A stretch of 64,000 nucleotides of DNA from Tissierella creatinophila DSM 6911 (GCF_001940565.1 NZ_LTDM01000064.1:50835-114834), one strand, 5' to 3'. Counted from the stretch's first letter, positions 15,215-25,214 are shown. Numbers and translations: made by a program. Notes: generated from the letters alone by a model not told the origin.

Positions 15215-16295
15215 ACACTATATTATACCTATATTTGTTCCTCATCTTGGTTGTCCTCATGATTGTATATTTTGCAATCAAAGAAAGATAGCAAGTTCAA
15301 TTACTGATATAACAACTGAAGATGTAGAAGAGACTATTAAACGATATTTATCATATTTTAAAAAGAATTCTTTTATAGAAGTTGCATTTTATGGCGGAAG
15401 TTTTACGGCTATAGATATAAATGTTCAAAAGGATCTTTTAAAAGTTCCCCTTCAATACAAAAAAGAAGGGATAATAGATGAGATAAGACTTTCTACTAGA
15501 CCTGATGCTATAGATGACTTTATTTTAACACATTTAAAAGAATATGAAGTTGATACTATAGAACTTGGTGTACAATCTTTAAATGATGAAGTTTTGGATA
15601 AAAGTGGAAGAGGCCATTCATCAAAGGATGTATATAGGGCAGTTAAACTTATAAAAGATTATAAGTTTAATCTAGGCTTACAAATGATGGTAGGTCTCCC
15701 TGGAGATACCCTTGAGAGATCATTAGATACTGCAAAAATTTTTATAAAATTAAATCCAAAGTGTGTTAGAATATATCCCACATTAGTTATAAAAGATACT
15801 TATCTAGAAAAAATGGCTTTAGAAAATAATTATAATCCACTTAGTTTAAAGGAAGCAATAGATATATGTACCCCTTTACTTATGGCGTTTTATGTTAACA
15901 ATATAAATGTAATAAGAGTAGGTCTTCAACCTACAGAAAACATCCAACTTGGAAAAGATGTAATAGATGGTCCATTTCATCCTGCATTTAAGCAATTAGT
16001 CGAAGCTAATATCTATAGAATTGTTTTAAATAATTACATACGTATAAGTGGTATTAATACTAAAGGAAAAACGCTTGAAATTTTTGCTTCAAATAAAAAT
16101 ATTTCAAATTTAGCAGGACAAAAATCAGAAAACATATCTTACTTACAAAAAAAACATCAATTCAATAAAATTAAGATTTATTCTAAAGATATGAAACAAA
16201 ATGAAATTATTATTATAATTGATAAACACTATGATAAAATAAATATAAATGAATATATGGAAAGATATTTACAAAAAATGAAAACAAATGAATAA
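15207..16295 (+). CDS. Radical SAM protein, Elp3-like without acetyltransferase domain
   Basis: A 362-residue radical SAM enzyme with a 4Fe-4S motif of the Elp3 type, CPHDCIFC (Cys16, Cys20, Cys23), then YGGSFTAI and the barrel motif IELGVQSLNDEVLDKSGRGH. Archaeal and eukaryotic Elp3 carry a C-terminal GNAT domain; here the last 120 residues do not show one. Clostridial relatives sit in the same place between rnc and smc. Function is unknown; tRNA or other small-molecule modification is possible. The start ATG at 15207 follows TTAGGTG and overlaps rnc. Confidence 0.85.
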   Translation: MSKHYIIPIFVPHLGCPHDCIFCNQRKIASSITDITTEDVEETIKRYLSYFKKNSFIEVAFYGGSFTAIDINVQKDLLKVPLQYKKEGIIDEIRLSTRPDAIDDFILTHLKEYEVDTIELGVQSLNDEVLDKSGRGHSSKDVYRAVKLIKDYKFNLGLQMMVGLPGDTLERSLDTAKIFIKLNPKCVRIYPTLVIKDTYLEKMALENNYNPLSLKEAIDICTPLLMAFYVNNINVIRVGLQPTENIQLGKDVIDGPFHPAFKQLVEANIYRIVLNNYIRISGINTKGKTLEIFASNKNISNLAGQKSENISYLQKKHQFNKIKIYSKDMKQNEIIIIIDKHYDKININEYMERYLQKMKTNE

Positions 16296-16313
16296 AAAAT
16301 AGGAGTGTTTAGT

Positions 16314-19300
16314 TTGTATTTGAAAAAAATCCACATACAAGGGTTTAAATCCTTTGCTGATAAAACTGAAATTAAATTTAAAAATGACATTACAGCTATT
16401 GTAGGTCCAAATGGAAGTGGTAAAAGCAATATTTCTGATGCTATTAGGTGGGTTTTAGGAGAGCAAAGCATAAAAAGTCTTAGAGGTAGTAATATGGTAG
16501 ATGTTATATTTGCAGGAACCAACAAAAGGAGAGCTTTAAGTTTTGCTGAAGTTACTATATTCTTTGATAATAAAGATGGTATAATTCCACTTGAATATAA
16601 TGAAGTAGCTGTAACTAGAAGAATGTTTAGGTCAGGTGAAAGTGAGTATTATATTAATAAAAACTCATGTCGATTAAAAGATATAAGATCCCTTTTTATG
16701 GATACAGGAATAGGAAAAGATGGATATTCTGTTATTGGACAAGGTAAGATTGATGAAATACTTAGTAATAAGCCTGAAGATAGAAGGAATATATTTGAAG
16801 AAGCTGCAGGAATAATAAAATATAAAACAAAAAAAGAAGAAGCTGAAAGAAAACTTAAAAATACCGAAGAAAATCTGATTAGAATAAATGATTTAATATA
16901 TGAAATATCTGCTCAATATAAGAGATTGGAAAAAGACTCCAAAAAAGCAACTGAATTTATAAATATTTTTAATGAACTAAAAGATTTAGAAACTAATATT
17001 TATATTAAAGATATTAAAGTAATAGATGATAAAAAGGCCCTAATAATAAAGGATAAAACGCAGGTTGAAAAAGAAATAGAAGAAAAAGAAAAAGAAAAAT
17101 TAAAAAAACAAAATATATTTGATGGTTTGAAAGAAAATATGGATAATCGAGAAAAGGAAATAGAACTTTTAAGAAAGAAAAGAGAAGATATAATAAGATT
17201 AAAAGAAGAATCTAAAAATAAAGTGTTATTGTTATTAGAAAAGGAAAATTTCTGCAAAAAAGATCTATCTAGGATTAGTGAAGAATTAAAAGATATGGAT
17301 GATGAAGATATTATCCTAAACAAAGAGCTAATATTAATAAGTGAACATATAGACTTATCATCTAGCGAACATAATAAATTAATTTCACAATATGAAATAA
17401 AAGAAAAGCAATTTAATTATATTGATAAAAAATCAATAGATACAGAAAAATATATAGATGATAAAAAAAATGAAATAAGTTTACTTTATGAAAAAATAGC
17501 AGATAAAAAAGGAGAATTAAACAATATCGATTCTCTATCTCTAAACAGTGATAAAAAAATACTTGAGTTAAAAGATGAAGAAAAAAAACTTTATGAAAAG
17601 ATAAAAAAAATATCAGAAAACATACAAAAGTTAAATGATGATAAAAAAACTATTGAGTTAAATCAAGAAAGATTATTTAAAGATAAAGAGATATATGGAC
17701 TTGAAAATAATAAGATTAAGGAAAAGATAGATGAAAATTTCCAAAAAATCAAAGAATTAGAGATGCAAATTGAAAGAATAAGTTCAGGTTATAAACTGTA
17801 TAAAACCATGGAAAATAGTTATGAAGGTTACTATAAAAGTGTTAAAAACTTGCTTAAAGCATTAAAAGATAATAATTTAGAAAATAAAGGGTTCCATGGT
17901 ATTGTAGCAGATTTATTATCTGTAAATGAAAAATATGAAATAGCTATAAATATAAGCTTAGGAGGAAATCTTCAAAATATAGTAGTAGATAATGAAAAAA
18001 ATGCTAAATCTATGATAAGTTATTTAAAGACAAATAAGTTGGGAAGAGTTACATTTTTACCTATAGATACAATTAAAGGGAACGAATTAGCTATAGATAT
18101 GGAAAACGTAAAAAAACAAGGTGTTTTAGGTCTAGCTCATAGATTAATAAAATATGAAAAAAAATATGAAGATATATTTAAATCATTACTAGGTAGGACT
18201 ATAGTAATAGACAATATAGACAATGCTATTAAATTTGCTAAAAAGACTAATAATAGTTATAGAATAGTTACCTTAGAAGGAGAACTCTTAAATCCAGGTG
18301 GTTCTTTGAGCGGTGGAAGTTATAAGGATAATATAAACATTATAAATAGAAAAGTTAAAATAGAAAATATGGAAAAAATATTAAGTAATTTAAAAGTTGA
18401 TTTATCTAATTTACGAACTGAAAACTTAGTGTTTCAAAAAGAATTTAAATTAATTGAAGAAAAAATTGATATATTAAAAAATAATATAGAGATAGATAAT
18501 ATTAATCTAAGAAATATTGAAAATGATAAAAAAACTTTTAAAAATGAAGAAGAATTCTTTGGCAAAAACTTAGAAAAAACAAGATGTCAAATTAAAGAAC
18601 TAATAAATTCTTCAAGAGCAAATTTAGAAAAAACTTTACAAAATAAAATTATTTTGAAAATAGATATAGATAGATTAGAGGAGTTAAAAGAAAATGTTAA
18701 AATTAATATAGATAGCTTGACAATATGTAAAGAAAACAGAGAAAAAGCTTATAAAGACATTAGTGAGATAAAACTTTCTATAAAACTAATAGAAAGCAAA
18801 CTATTAAACTATAAAAACGAAGTGAAAAATCTTAAACAAAAAAAGATCAATAATAAACTTTTAAAAGAAGAAAAACTTAAAGAAATAATAGTGGTTAAAA
18901 AAGATTTAGAGAAAATTATTTTAGATAAACAAGTTTCTGAAACCTCCATGCAAGAATCATTTAAAGAAGAAGTAAATTTAAAGAATGATATTGAAATTAA
19001 AGTTGAAGATAAAGACAAATATATGAATAATTTTTATAAAGAACAAACAATTATAAAAACATTGATCGAAAACATAAGTACTCTAGAAAGAAATAAAAAT
19101 GATAAAGATTTAAAACTCTCTAGATTGGAAATGGAAAGAGAGAATATAACTTCAAAATTATTAGCTGATTATAAATTAAATATAGAAGAAGCATTTTTAT
19201 TAGAACGATCCATAGATAATATTAAAGAGTCTAGAAAGAGAATTAAACTTTTAAAAGAAAAAATAAAACATTTAGGAAATGTGAACTTAGGAGCCTTAGA

Positions 19301-19892
19301 AGAATATAGAGAAGTTAAACAAAGACTAGAATTTATGGAAACTCAACATAATGATCTAATAGAAAGTAAAGAAAGCTTAAAGGATATAATAAGAGATATG
19401 GAAAAAGAAATGAAATTAAACTTTCTAAATAGTTTTGAAGAAATAAAAAATAATTTTTCTAAAGTTTTTTCTGAATTGTTTAATGGAGGATCAGCTATTT
19501 TAGAACTAGAGAACACAGAAGATGATATACTTAAATCTGGAATAGAAATAAAAGTTAAGCCTCCAGGAAAAGTATTTCAAAGTCTTAGTTTGTTATCAGG
19601 TGGAGAAAAATCTTTAGTGGCAGTTGCACTTTTATTTGCGATACTAAAAGTAAAGCCTTCACCATTTTGTATATTAGATGAAATTGATGCAGCTTTAGAT
19701 GATGCAAACATTAGTAGGTACACATCTTATTTAAAAAAGATTAATGATGATACCCAATTTATCTTAATAACCCATAGAAAAACCTCTATGGAAATTGCAA
19801 ATGTATTATATGGAGTAACTATGGAAGAAAAAGGAATTAGTAGAATTATTTCTATGAAATTGAAAGAAAATAAAAATGAACTAGTAAGCTAG
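16314..19892 (+). CDS. smc: Chromosome segregation protein SMC
   Basis: Condensin-type ATPase that organises and helps segregate the chromosome with ScpA/ScpB (not in this window). It has 1192 residues. Walker A GPNGSGKS is at 31-38, followed by two very long coiled coils. The hinge lies roughly at 500-665, with GFHGIVADLL and the glycine-rich GGSLSGGSY turn. The C-terminal signature LSGGEKS is at 1094-1100, and Walker B ILDEIDAALDD is near 1120. The TTG at 16314 (giving MYLKKIHIQGFKSFADK) is chosen because it is eight bases after AGGAG; the GTG at 16305 lies within that site. smc-ftsY is a conserved pair. Confidence 0.96.
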   Translation: MYLKKIHIQGFKSFADKTEIKFKNDITAIVGPNGSGKSNISDAIRWVLGEQSIKSLRGSNMVDVIFAGTNKRRALSFAEVTIFFDNKDGIIPLEYNEVAVTRRMFRSGESEYYINKNSCRLKDIRSLFMDTGIGKDGYSVIGQGKIDEILSNKPEDRRNIFEEAAGIIKYKTKKEEAERKLKNTEENLIRINDLIYEISAQYKRLEKDSKKATEFINIFNELKDLETNIYIKDIKVIDDKKALIIKDKTQVEKEIEEKEKEKLKKQNIFDGLKENMDNREKEIELLRKKREDIIRLKEESKNKVLLLLEKENFCKKDLSRISEELKDMDDEDIILNKELILISEHIDLSSSEHNKLISQYEIKEKQFNYIDKKSIDTEKYIDDKKNEISLLYEKIADKKGELNNIDSLSLNSDKKILELKDEEKKLYEKIKKISENIQKLNDDKKTIELNQERLFKDKEIYGLENNKIKEKIDENFQKIKELEMQIERISSGYKLYKTMENSYEGYYKSVKNLLKALKDNNLENKGFHGIVADLLSVNEKYEIAINISLGGNLQNIVVDNEKNAKSMISYLKTNKLGRVTFLPIDTIKGNELAIDMENVKKQGVLGLAHRLIKYEKKYEDIFKSLLGRTIVIDNIDNAIKFAKKTNNSYRIVTLEGELLNPGGSLSGGSYKDNINIINRKVKIENMEKILSNLKVDLSNLRTENLVFQKEFKLIEEKIDILKNNIEIDNINLRNIENDKKTFKNEEEFFGKNLEKTRCQIKELINSSRANLEKTLQNKIILKIDIDRLEELKENVKINIDSLTICKENREKAYKDISEIKLSIKLIESKLLNYKNEVKNLKQKKINNKLLKEEKLKEIIVVKKDLEKIILDKQVSETSMQESFKEEVNLKNDIEIKVEDKDKYMNNFYKEQTIIKTLIENISTLERNKNDKDLKLSRLEMERENITSKLLADYKLNIEEAFLLERSIDNIKESRKRIKLLKEKIKHLGNVNLGALEEYREVKQRLEFMETQHNDLIESKESLKDIIRDMEKEMKLNFLNSFEEIKNNFSKVFSELFNGGSAILELENTEDDILKSGIEIKVKPPGKVFQSLSLLSGGEKSLVAVALLFAILKVKPSPFCILDEIDAALDDANISRYTSYLKKINDDTQFILITHRKTSMEIANVLYGVTMEEKGISRIISMKLKENKNELVS

Positions 19893-19902
19893 GAGGATTA
19901 AA

Positions 19903-21093
19903 ATGTTTAATTGGTTTAACAAAGATAAAAACAAAAAAGAAAAGAAACAAAAAGAAGTTGAGAAGGGAGAAATTATAGAAGAATTCAAAAATAAAAACAT
20001 AGAAGAATCTCAAGAAGATATAGTAATAGAAGAAGATAAGGATTTTAATTTAGATTTAAAAGAAACAGAGGAATCAATTGAATACGTAGAAAAAGAAGTT
20101 GAAAATGAAAAGAACATAGAAACGCTATCTGATGTAGGAATTGAAGAGATTGAAGAAAAAGATTTTGAAAATGAAAAGAAGGGTTTCTTAGGTAAACTCT
20201 TTGGAGGATTAAGTAAAACACGTAAAGAAATGTCTGATAAAATTAGTGCAGTTTTATCATCTTATAAAAAAATTGATGAAGAATTATTTGAAGATTTAGA
20301 GGAGATATTAGTTACTGCTGATGTAGGAGTAAATACTACGATGGATCTAATCGATAGAATTCGAGAAAGAGTAAAAAGAGAAAAAATAAATAATCCTGAA
20401 ATAGTGAAAGATTTACTAAAAGATGAAATAAAACTAATGATGAAGGAATCAGTAAAAGATAATTCATTAAATATAGAACCAAGTCCTGCTGTTATGCTTG
20501 TAGTAGGTGTAAATGGAGTGGGAAAAACAACAACAATAGGTAAATTATCAAATAACTTTAAAAAAGATGGGAAAAAAGTTCTTATTGCAGCTGCTGATAC
20601 ATTTAGAGCAGCTGCAATTGAACAACTTGAGGAATGGAGCAATCGATCAGGAGTGGAATTTATAGCACATAAAGAAGGGGCTGATCCTGCTGCTGTAATA
20701 TTTGATGGAATTCATGCTGCAAAAGCTAGGAAAACTGACATATTAATATGTGATACAGCTGGAAGACTTCATAATAAGTCTAATTTAATGCAAGAATTAA
20801 ATAAAATATTTAGAATTGTAGAAAGAGAATATGGAGATGCTACAAAAGAAGTTTTATTAGTACTTGATGCTACTACTGGTCAAAATGCAATTAATCAAGC
20901 TAAGGTATTTAAAGAAGTAGCCCATATTACAGGAGTTGCACTTACTAAATTAGATGGTACTGCAAAAGGTGGAGTAGTTATAGCATTACAATCAGAATTA
21001 GGTCTTCCAATAAAGCTTATAGGGGTAGGAGAAGGAATAGATGATTTACAAGAATTTAATTCTAATGATTTTGTAGACGCACTTTTTGAATAA
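19903..21093 (+). CDS. ftsY: Signal recognition particle receptor FtsY
   Basis: SRP receptor GTPase at the membrane. It has 396 residues. The first 90 or so are extremely charged (runs of Lys then Glu/Asp), the membrane- and ribosome-associating A region. These are followed by the NG domain with GVNGVGKT (202-209), DTAGR and TKLDGTAKGG. The start ATG follows AGGAGG, 10 bases after smc. The SRP partner ffh is encoded two genes downstream. Confidence 0.97.
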   Translation: MFNWFNKDKNKKEKKQKEVEKGEIIEEFKNKNIEESQEDIVIEEDKDFNLDLKETEESIEYVEKEVENEKNIETLSDVGIEEIEEKDFENEKKGFLGKLFGGLSKTRKEMSDKISAVLSSYKKIDEELFEDLEEILVTADVGVNTTMDLIDRIRERVKREKINNPEIVKDLLKDEIKLMMKESVKDNSLNIEPSPAVMLVVGVNGVGKTTTIGKLSNNFKKDGKKVLIAAADTFRAAAIEQLEEWSNRSGVEFIAHKEGADPAAVIFDGIHAAKARKTDILICDTAGRLHNKSNLMQELNKIFRIVEREYGDATKEVLLVLDATTGQNAINQAKVFKEVAHITGVALTKLDGTAKGGVVIALQSELGLPIKLIGVGEGIDDLQEFNSNDFVDALFE

Positions 21094-21097
21094 ATAG

Positions 21098-21126
21098 TTG
21101 ACAAATAAAAGAATATATACTAATAT
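21098..21126 (+). promoter_or_regulatory. Promoter for ylxM-ffh
   Basis: -35 TTGACA (21098-21103), a 17-base spacer and -10 TAATAT (21121-21126). Transcription would start near 21133, inside the downstream hairpin region. Confidence 0.7.
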
Positions 21127-21127
21127 A

Positions 21128-21158
21128 AATAGTGTCAAGCAAAAGACTTGACACTATT
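21128..21158 (+). terminator. Hairpin between ftsY and ylxM
   Basis: Twelve-base arms AATAGTGTCAAG / CTTGACACTATT with a seven-base loop, followed by GTTAAG. It could terminate ftsY transcripts or form part of the ylxM leader. It begins next to the -10 of the candidate ylxM promoter, so the same bases may serve both. The U-tract is poor. Confidence 0.5.
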
Positions 21159-21175
21159 GTTAAGTTGGTGATATA

Positions 21176-21568
21176 ATGGTTGAGAAAGTAGTTGAGGTTG
21201 GAATTTTATTTGATTTTTATGGTAAACTTTTAAGTTCTAGACAAATAAGTGTAATAGAATTATTTTATATTCATGATTTATCTTTAGCTGAAATAGGAGA
21301 AGAGCTAGATATAACGCGTCAAGGTGTATATGATACATTAAAAAGAGCGGAAAAAAAATTATATGAATATGAAGAAAACTTAGGTCTAGTACATGAATTC
21401 AAAAAAAATACTTTGGCTATAAAGTCTATAATAGAAATTTCAAGAGATATATTAACTATTTTAAAAGATAAAGATAAGATTGCTTCAAAAGATATATTGT
21501 TTAAAATAGAAAAAATCGAAAATACCGGACGAAAAATACTTAAAAATAGTAGGGAGGTCGGTAATTGA
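21176..21568 (+). CDS. ylxM: YlxM family helix-turn-helix protein (SRP-associated)
   Basis: A 130-residue protein with an RNA-polymerase-sigma-like HTH: SLAEIGEELDITRQGVYDTLKRAEKKL at about 40-66. YlxM proteins are always next to ffh and in streptococci have been shown to modulate SRP activity. A C-terminal helical extension follows. The start ATG follows GGTGATATA. The stop overlaps the ffh start (TGATG), implying translational coupling. Confidence 0.92.
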   Translation: MVEKVVEVGILFDFYGKLLSSRQISVIELFYIHDLSLAEIGEELDITRQGVYDTLKRAEKKLYEYEENLGLVHEFKKNTLAIKSIIEISRDILTILKDKDKIASKDILFKIEKIENTGRKILKNSREVGN

Positions 21569-22908
21569 TGGTATTTGAAAGTTTATCTGAAAAGCTTCAA
21601 AATGCACTAGGTAAATTAAAAAGCAAAGGAAAGCTTTCGGAAAAAGATGTAGATGTAGCTATGAGAGAAGTAAGACTTGCACTTTTAGAAGCAGATGTCA
21701 ACTTTACAGTTGTAAAAGACTTTATTAAAAAGGTTAAAGAAAGAGCTATAGGCAATGAAGTTATGAAAAGTTTAACTCCTGGACAACAAGTGATCAAAAT
21801 TGTAAATGATGAGCTAACTAGTTTAATGGGAAGAACAGAGGTAAAAATAAATTTTTCATCTACTCCTCCAACAGTTATACTTATGAGTGGATTGCAGGGT
21901 GCAGGTAAAACAACTACTACAGGAAAACTTGCAAATAATTTTAAAAAGCAAGGAAAGAGACCTCTTTTAGTAGCATGCGATGTATATAGACCAGCTGCTA
22001 TAAAGCAGTTAGAAGTAGTAGGAGAAAGAGTAGGGGTTCCTGTATTTAGTATGGGAAACAAACATAATCCAGTAGATATTGCTAAAGCTGCTATGGAACA
22101 TGCTAAAAAACATGCCAATGATGTTGTTATTATAGATACAGCTGGTAGACTTCATATAGATGAAGAGCTTATGGATGAAATAGAAAACATACACAAAGCC
22201 GTAAATCCCGATGAAATACTACTAGTATTAGATGCTATGACAGGACAAGATGCAGTAAATGTAGCCAAATCATTTGATGAAAGACTTAGTATTACCGGAG
22301 TTATATTAACTAAACTTGATGGTGATGCCAGAGGTGGTGCAGCACTTTCGATACGGGCTGTAACAGATAAACCTATAAAATTTGTAGGTATGGGAGAAAA
22401 ATTAGATGAGTTAGAACCATTCCATCCAGATAGAATGGCTTCAAGAATTTTAGGAATGGGAGATGTTTTAAGTTTTATAGAAAAAGCTCAAGCAAATATT
22501 GATGCAGATAAAGCTATGGAACTTGAAAAAAAGATTAGAACATCTCAATTTACATTTGAAGACTTTCTTGATCAATTAGAGCAGATGAAAAACTTAGGGC
22601 CTTTAGACCAGATATTGGGTATGATTCCTGGAATGAATGCCAAAGCTTTAAAAGGTCTGGATGTAAATGAAAAAGATATAGGAAGAATAGAAGCTATTAT
22701 AAAATCTATGACTAAAAAGGAAAGACAAACCCCTGAAATTATAGATAGCAGTAGAAGAAAAAGAATTGCAAGTGGTAGTGGAACAACTATTCCAGAAGTA
22801 AACAAATTATTAAAACAATTTAAAGAAACCAAAAAAATGATGAAAAAATTTACTGAAATGGAAAAAACAATGAAGAAAAAAGGGAAATTCGGCTTACCCT
22901 TTTTCTAA
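21568..22908 (+). CDS. ffh: Signal recognition particle protein Ffh
   Basis: SRP54 GTPase that binds signal peptides and 4.5S/6S RNA. It has 446 residues. The N domain comes first, then the G domain with GLQGAGKT (108-115), DTAGRL and TKLDGDARGG. The Met-rich M domain is near 325-446, with repeated Met in LEQMKNLGPLDQILGMIPGM and a basic tail. ATG 21568 is used because GGGAGG lies upstream and it overlaps the ylxM stop. The SRP RNA is not in this window. Confidence 0.98.
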   Translation: MVFESLSEKLQNALGKLKSKGKLSEKDVDVAMREVRLALLEADVNFTVVKDFIKKVKERAIGNEVMKSLTPGQQVIKIVNDELTSLMGRTEVKINFSSTPPTVILMSGLQGAGKTTTTGKLANNFKKQGKRPLLVACDVYRPAAIKQLEVVGERVGVPVFSMGNKHNPVDIAKAAMEHAKKHANDVVIIDTAGRLHIDEELMDEIENIHKAVNPDEILLVLDAMTGQDAVNVAKSFDERLSITGVILTKLDGDARGGAALSIRAVTDKPIKFVGMGEKLDELEPFHPDRMASRILGMGDVLSFIEKAQANIDADKAMELEKKIRTSQFTFEDFLDQLEQMKNLGPLDQILGMIPGMNAKALKGLDVNEKDIGRIEAIIKSMTKKERQTPEIIDSSRRKRIASGSGTTIPEVNKLLKQFKETKKMMKKFTEMEKTMKKKGKFGLPFF

Positions 22909-22939
22909 TATATAATAATATTTAAAGGAGGTGAAAAAG

Positions 22940-23215
22940 ATGGCTGTAAAGATAAGATTAAAAAGAATTGGTGCTAAAAAATCTCCATTCTATAGAATAA
23001 TAGTAGCTGATTCTCGTTCTCCAAGAGATGGTAGATTTATAGAAGAAATTGGATATTATAATCCGTTAACTGAGCCTAAAACTGTTAAAATAGATAATGA
23101 AAGAGCTCAAAGCTGGTTGGGAAATGGTGCAAAACCAACTGATAGTGTAGATAGACTATTTAAATTAAGTGGGGTATATGAACAAGAAAAAGAGCAGGAA
23201 AACACTGAAGAATAA
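22940..23215 (+). CDS. rpsP: 30S ribosomal protein S16
   Basis: Small-subunit protein with 91 residues, beginning [20 protein letters not shown] and containing [21 protein letters not shown], both diagnostic. The ATG at 22940 follows GGAGGTGAAAAAG; an upstream in-frame start would overlap that site. It heads the conserved rpsP-khpA-rimM-trmD-rplS set. Confidence 0.98.
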   Translation: MAVKIRLKRIGAKKSPFYRIIVADSRSPRDGRFIEEIGYYNPLTEPKTVKIDNERAQSWLGNGAKPTDSVDRLFKLSGVYEQEKEQENTEE

Positions 23216-23233
23216 TTCTAGGAGGTGCAAACT

Positions 23234-23464
23234 ATGGGTGAATTAGTAGAATATATTGCAAAATCACTAGTAGATAATCCTGAAGAAGTAAGTGTAAATG
23301 AAATAGAAGGTTCCAAATCTGTTATTATAGAGCTCAAAGTAGCTGATGAAGATATGGGAAAAATAATAGGAAAACAAGGTAGGATTGCTAAAGCTATTAG
23401 AACAGTTGTAAAAGCAGCAGCGATCAAGGAAAATAAAAGGATAGTAGTTGAAATCATACAGTAA
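23234..23464 (+). CDS. khpA: KH-domain RNA-binding protein KhpA
   Basis: A 76-residue single KH domain with the GKQG (GxxG) loop in MGKIIGKQGRIAKAIRTVVK. In streptococci KhpA pairs with KhpB/Jag and binds RNAs that affect cell division; here only the RNA-binding fold can be asserted. ATG 23234 follows TAGGAGGTG. It lies between rpsP and rimM, the standard position. Confidence 0.94.
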   Translation: MGELVEYIAKSLVDNPEEVSVNEIEGSKSVIIELKVADEDMGKIIGKQGRIAKAIRTVVKAAAIKENKRIVVEIIQ

Positions 23465-23505
23465 TATTACTCTTGTTTTCATTTAAATTAATGGTAGGTG
23501 TGAAT

Positions 23506-24003
23506 ATGGAATATATCGTTGTAGGAAAGATAGTAAATACCCATGGAATAAAAGGGGATATAAAAGTATATCCTTATACCGATGATATAAAAAGATTTTC
23601 TAAACTTAAGAATATTTATATAGGTAAAGAAAAACTATCTATGGAAATAGAGAGTGCAAAATATCATAAGGACATGGTTTTATTAAAGTTAAAGAGTTTT
23701 GATAATATAAATGAAGTTATGCATTTTAAAGATGAACTTATTTTTATTGATGAACAAGATAAAGTTAAACTACCTAAGGATAATTATTTTATATATGAAT
23801 TGATAGACTGTAAAGTATTTGATATAAATGGAAATTCTTTAGGATATATAAAAGATGTATTGCAAAATTCTAGCAACGATGTATATATAATAAAGGACAA
23901 AGATAAAGAATATCTGATACCTGCTGTTAAAGAATTTATTAAAGAAGTAAATGTAATTGAAAAAAGAATAATTGTAGATCCTATCGAAGGAATGATAGAA
24001 TGA
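23506..24003 (+). CDS. rimM: Ribosome maturation factor RimM
   Basis: Assists 30S head assembly by binding S19. The 165-residue protein has the N-terminal motif VVGKIVNTHGIKGDIKVYPYTD and a C-terminal PRC barrel (YFIYELIDCKVFD to LIPAVKEFIKEVN). The ATG at 23506 follows GTAGGTGTGA. Its stop overlaps the trmD ATG by four bases. Confidence 0.95.
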   Translation: MEYIVVGKIVNTHGIKGDIKVYPYTDDIKRFSKLKNIYIGKEKLSMEIESAKYHKDMVLLKLKSFDNINEVMHFKDELIFIDEQDKVKLPKDNYFIYELIDCKVFDINGNSLGYIKDVLQNSSNDVYIIKDKDKEYLIPAVKEFIKEVNVIEKRIIVDPIEGMIE

Positions 24004-24737
24004 AAATAGATATACTCACTTTATTTCCTGAGTTTTTTTCAAATCTATCGAATTGGAGTATTATAGGAAGAGCAATAGATAAAAATATCTTAAATCTTGA
24101 ACTCATAAACATAAGAGATTTTTCTACAAATAAACATAGAAAAGTTGATGATTATCCTTTTGGAGGAGGTCCTGGAATGGTTATGAGTCCACAACCTATA
24201 TATAATGCTATAAATAGTATAAAGACAAAAAAATCCAGGGTTATATATTTATCTCCACAAGGTAGGAAATTAAATCAAGAAGTTATTAATAATCTTTCTA
24301 AAGAAGAACATTTAATATTATTATGTGGACATTATGAAGGTATTGATAATAGAATTATTGAAAACTATATAGATGAAGAGATTTCCATAGGAGATTACGT
24401 TCTAACGGGAGGCGAAATTCCCGCTATGGTAATTATTGATTCAGTGGTTAGACTATTACCCAATGTTTTAAAAGGGGAAGAGTCTTATATGGATGAATCA
24501 CATTATGGTGGTTTATTAGAACATCCTCAGTATACAAGACCTAGAGTTTTTAATGAAGTAAGAGTACCAGATATATTAATTTCTGGAAATCATAGCAAGA
24601 TTGAAAAATGGAAAAGATATGAGTCTTTAAAAGCTACATTTATAAAAAGACCTGATTTGTTAAAAAATGTAAATTTAACTAAAGAAGATAAAGATTCACT
24701 ATTACTTATACAACAAGAACAGGATAATAATAGTTGA
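24000..24737 (+). CDS. trmD: tRNA (guanine37-N1)-methyltransferase
   Basis: SPOUT-class SAM enzyme that methylates G37 and prevents +1 frameshifting. The 245-residue protein has the trefoil knot motifs YLSPQGRKLNQ and LLCGHYEGIDNR, then GDYVLTGGE. The N-terminal MKIDILTLFPEFF is diagnostic. ATGA overlap with rimM indicates coupling. The rplS promoter overlaps its final codons. Confidence 0.97.
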   Translation: MKIDILTLFPEFFSNLSNWSIIGRAIDKNILNLELINIRDFSTNKHRKVDDYPFGGGPGMVMSPQPIYNAINSIKTKKSRVIYLSPQGRKLNQEVINNLSKEEHLILLCGHYEGIDNRIIENYIDEEISIGDYVLTGGEIPAMVIIDSVVRLLPNVLKGEESYMDESHYGGLLEHPQYTRPRVFNEVRVPDILISGNHSKIEKWKRYESLKATFIKRPDLLKNVNLTKEDKDSLLLIQQEQDNNS

Positions 24738-24762
24738 ATTGGATTTTTCCATATGTTATAAT
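24734..24762 (+). promoter_or_regulatory. Promoter for rplS
   Basis: -35 TTGAAT (24734-24739), a 17-base spacer and an extended -10 TATG-T-TATAAT (hexamer 24757-24762). Both halves are good, and it lies at the end of trmD. This lets rplS be expressed more strongly than the modification enzymes upstream. Confidence 0.8.
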
Positions 24763-24837
24763 ACCTAAGATATGTAATATGGATGGTCCTCTGCCTAAGT
24801 AGCAAGAACATCTAAGAAAGAAGGGAGGTTTTGAACA
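24763..24837 (+). promoter_or_regulatory. Leader of rplS mRNA
   Basis: About 70 transcribed bases before the GTG start, in the position of the L19 leader RNA known in low-GC Gram-positives. I can see GATGG (24782 onward) and AACATC as possible closing strands, but no convincing stem, so autoregulation is an inference from position. A seven-codon frame (MDGPLPK) is present but has no ribosome site. Confidence 0.35.
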
Positions 24838-25185
24838 GTGGATATAATAAAAATGATAGAAGATGAGCAACTAAGAGATGATATGCCTAAGTTTAACGTA
24901 GGTGATACTGTTCAAGTTCATTATAGAATTATAGAAGGAACTCGTGAAAGAATACAAGTTTATGAAGGTACAGTTATAAAGATGCAAGGTGGAGGAGCTA
25001 GTGAGGCTTTTACAGTAAGAAGACTTTCTTATGGTATTGGAGTGGAGAGAACATTCCCTCTAAATTCACCAAGAATTGATAAACTTGTCGTTACTAGAAA
25101 AGGTAAAGTTAGAAGAGCTAAACTATTCTACTTAAGAGATAGACAAGGTAAAGCATCAAAAGTTAAAGAAAAGAAAATGTATTAA
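24838..25185 (+). CDS. rplS: 50S ribosomal protein L19
   Basis: Located at the 30S-50S interface. The 115-residue protein contains [20 protein letters not shown] and [16 protein letters not shown], the family signature. It starts at GTG, nine bases after GGGAGG, so a non-ATG start is well supported for a highly expressed gene. Confidence 0.98.
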   Translation: MDIIKMIEDEQLRDDMPKFNVGDTVQVHYRIIEGTRERIQVYEGTVIKMQGGGASEAFTVRRLSYGIGVERTFPLNSPRIDKLVVTRKGKVRRAKLFYLRDRQGKASKVKEKKMY

Positions 25186-25188
25186 TTC

Positions 25189-25214
25189 AAATTGGGACTA
25201 TATAGTCCCAATTT
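25189..25214 (+). terminator. Terminator after rplS
   Basis: A 26-bp perfect palindrome (AAATTGGGACTA and complement) is followed directly by TTTATAT. It has a GC-rich core and a T-tract, so a standard intrinsic terminator is clear. Confidence 0.9.

Noticed and set aside
21597..22118. Long open frame (173 codons) on the minus strand
   Set aside because: It lies wholly inside ffh in antisense, has no ribosome site and its composition is the mirror of ffh codons. AT-rich purine-biased genes leave such open antisense frames.
24780..24804. Seven-codon leader peptide before rplS
   Set aside because: No ribosome site, no run of regulatory codons and no associated attenuator.
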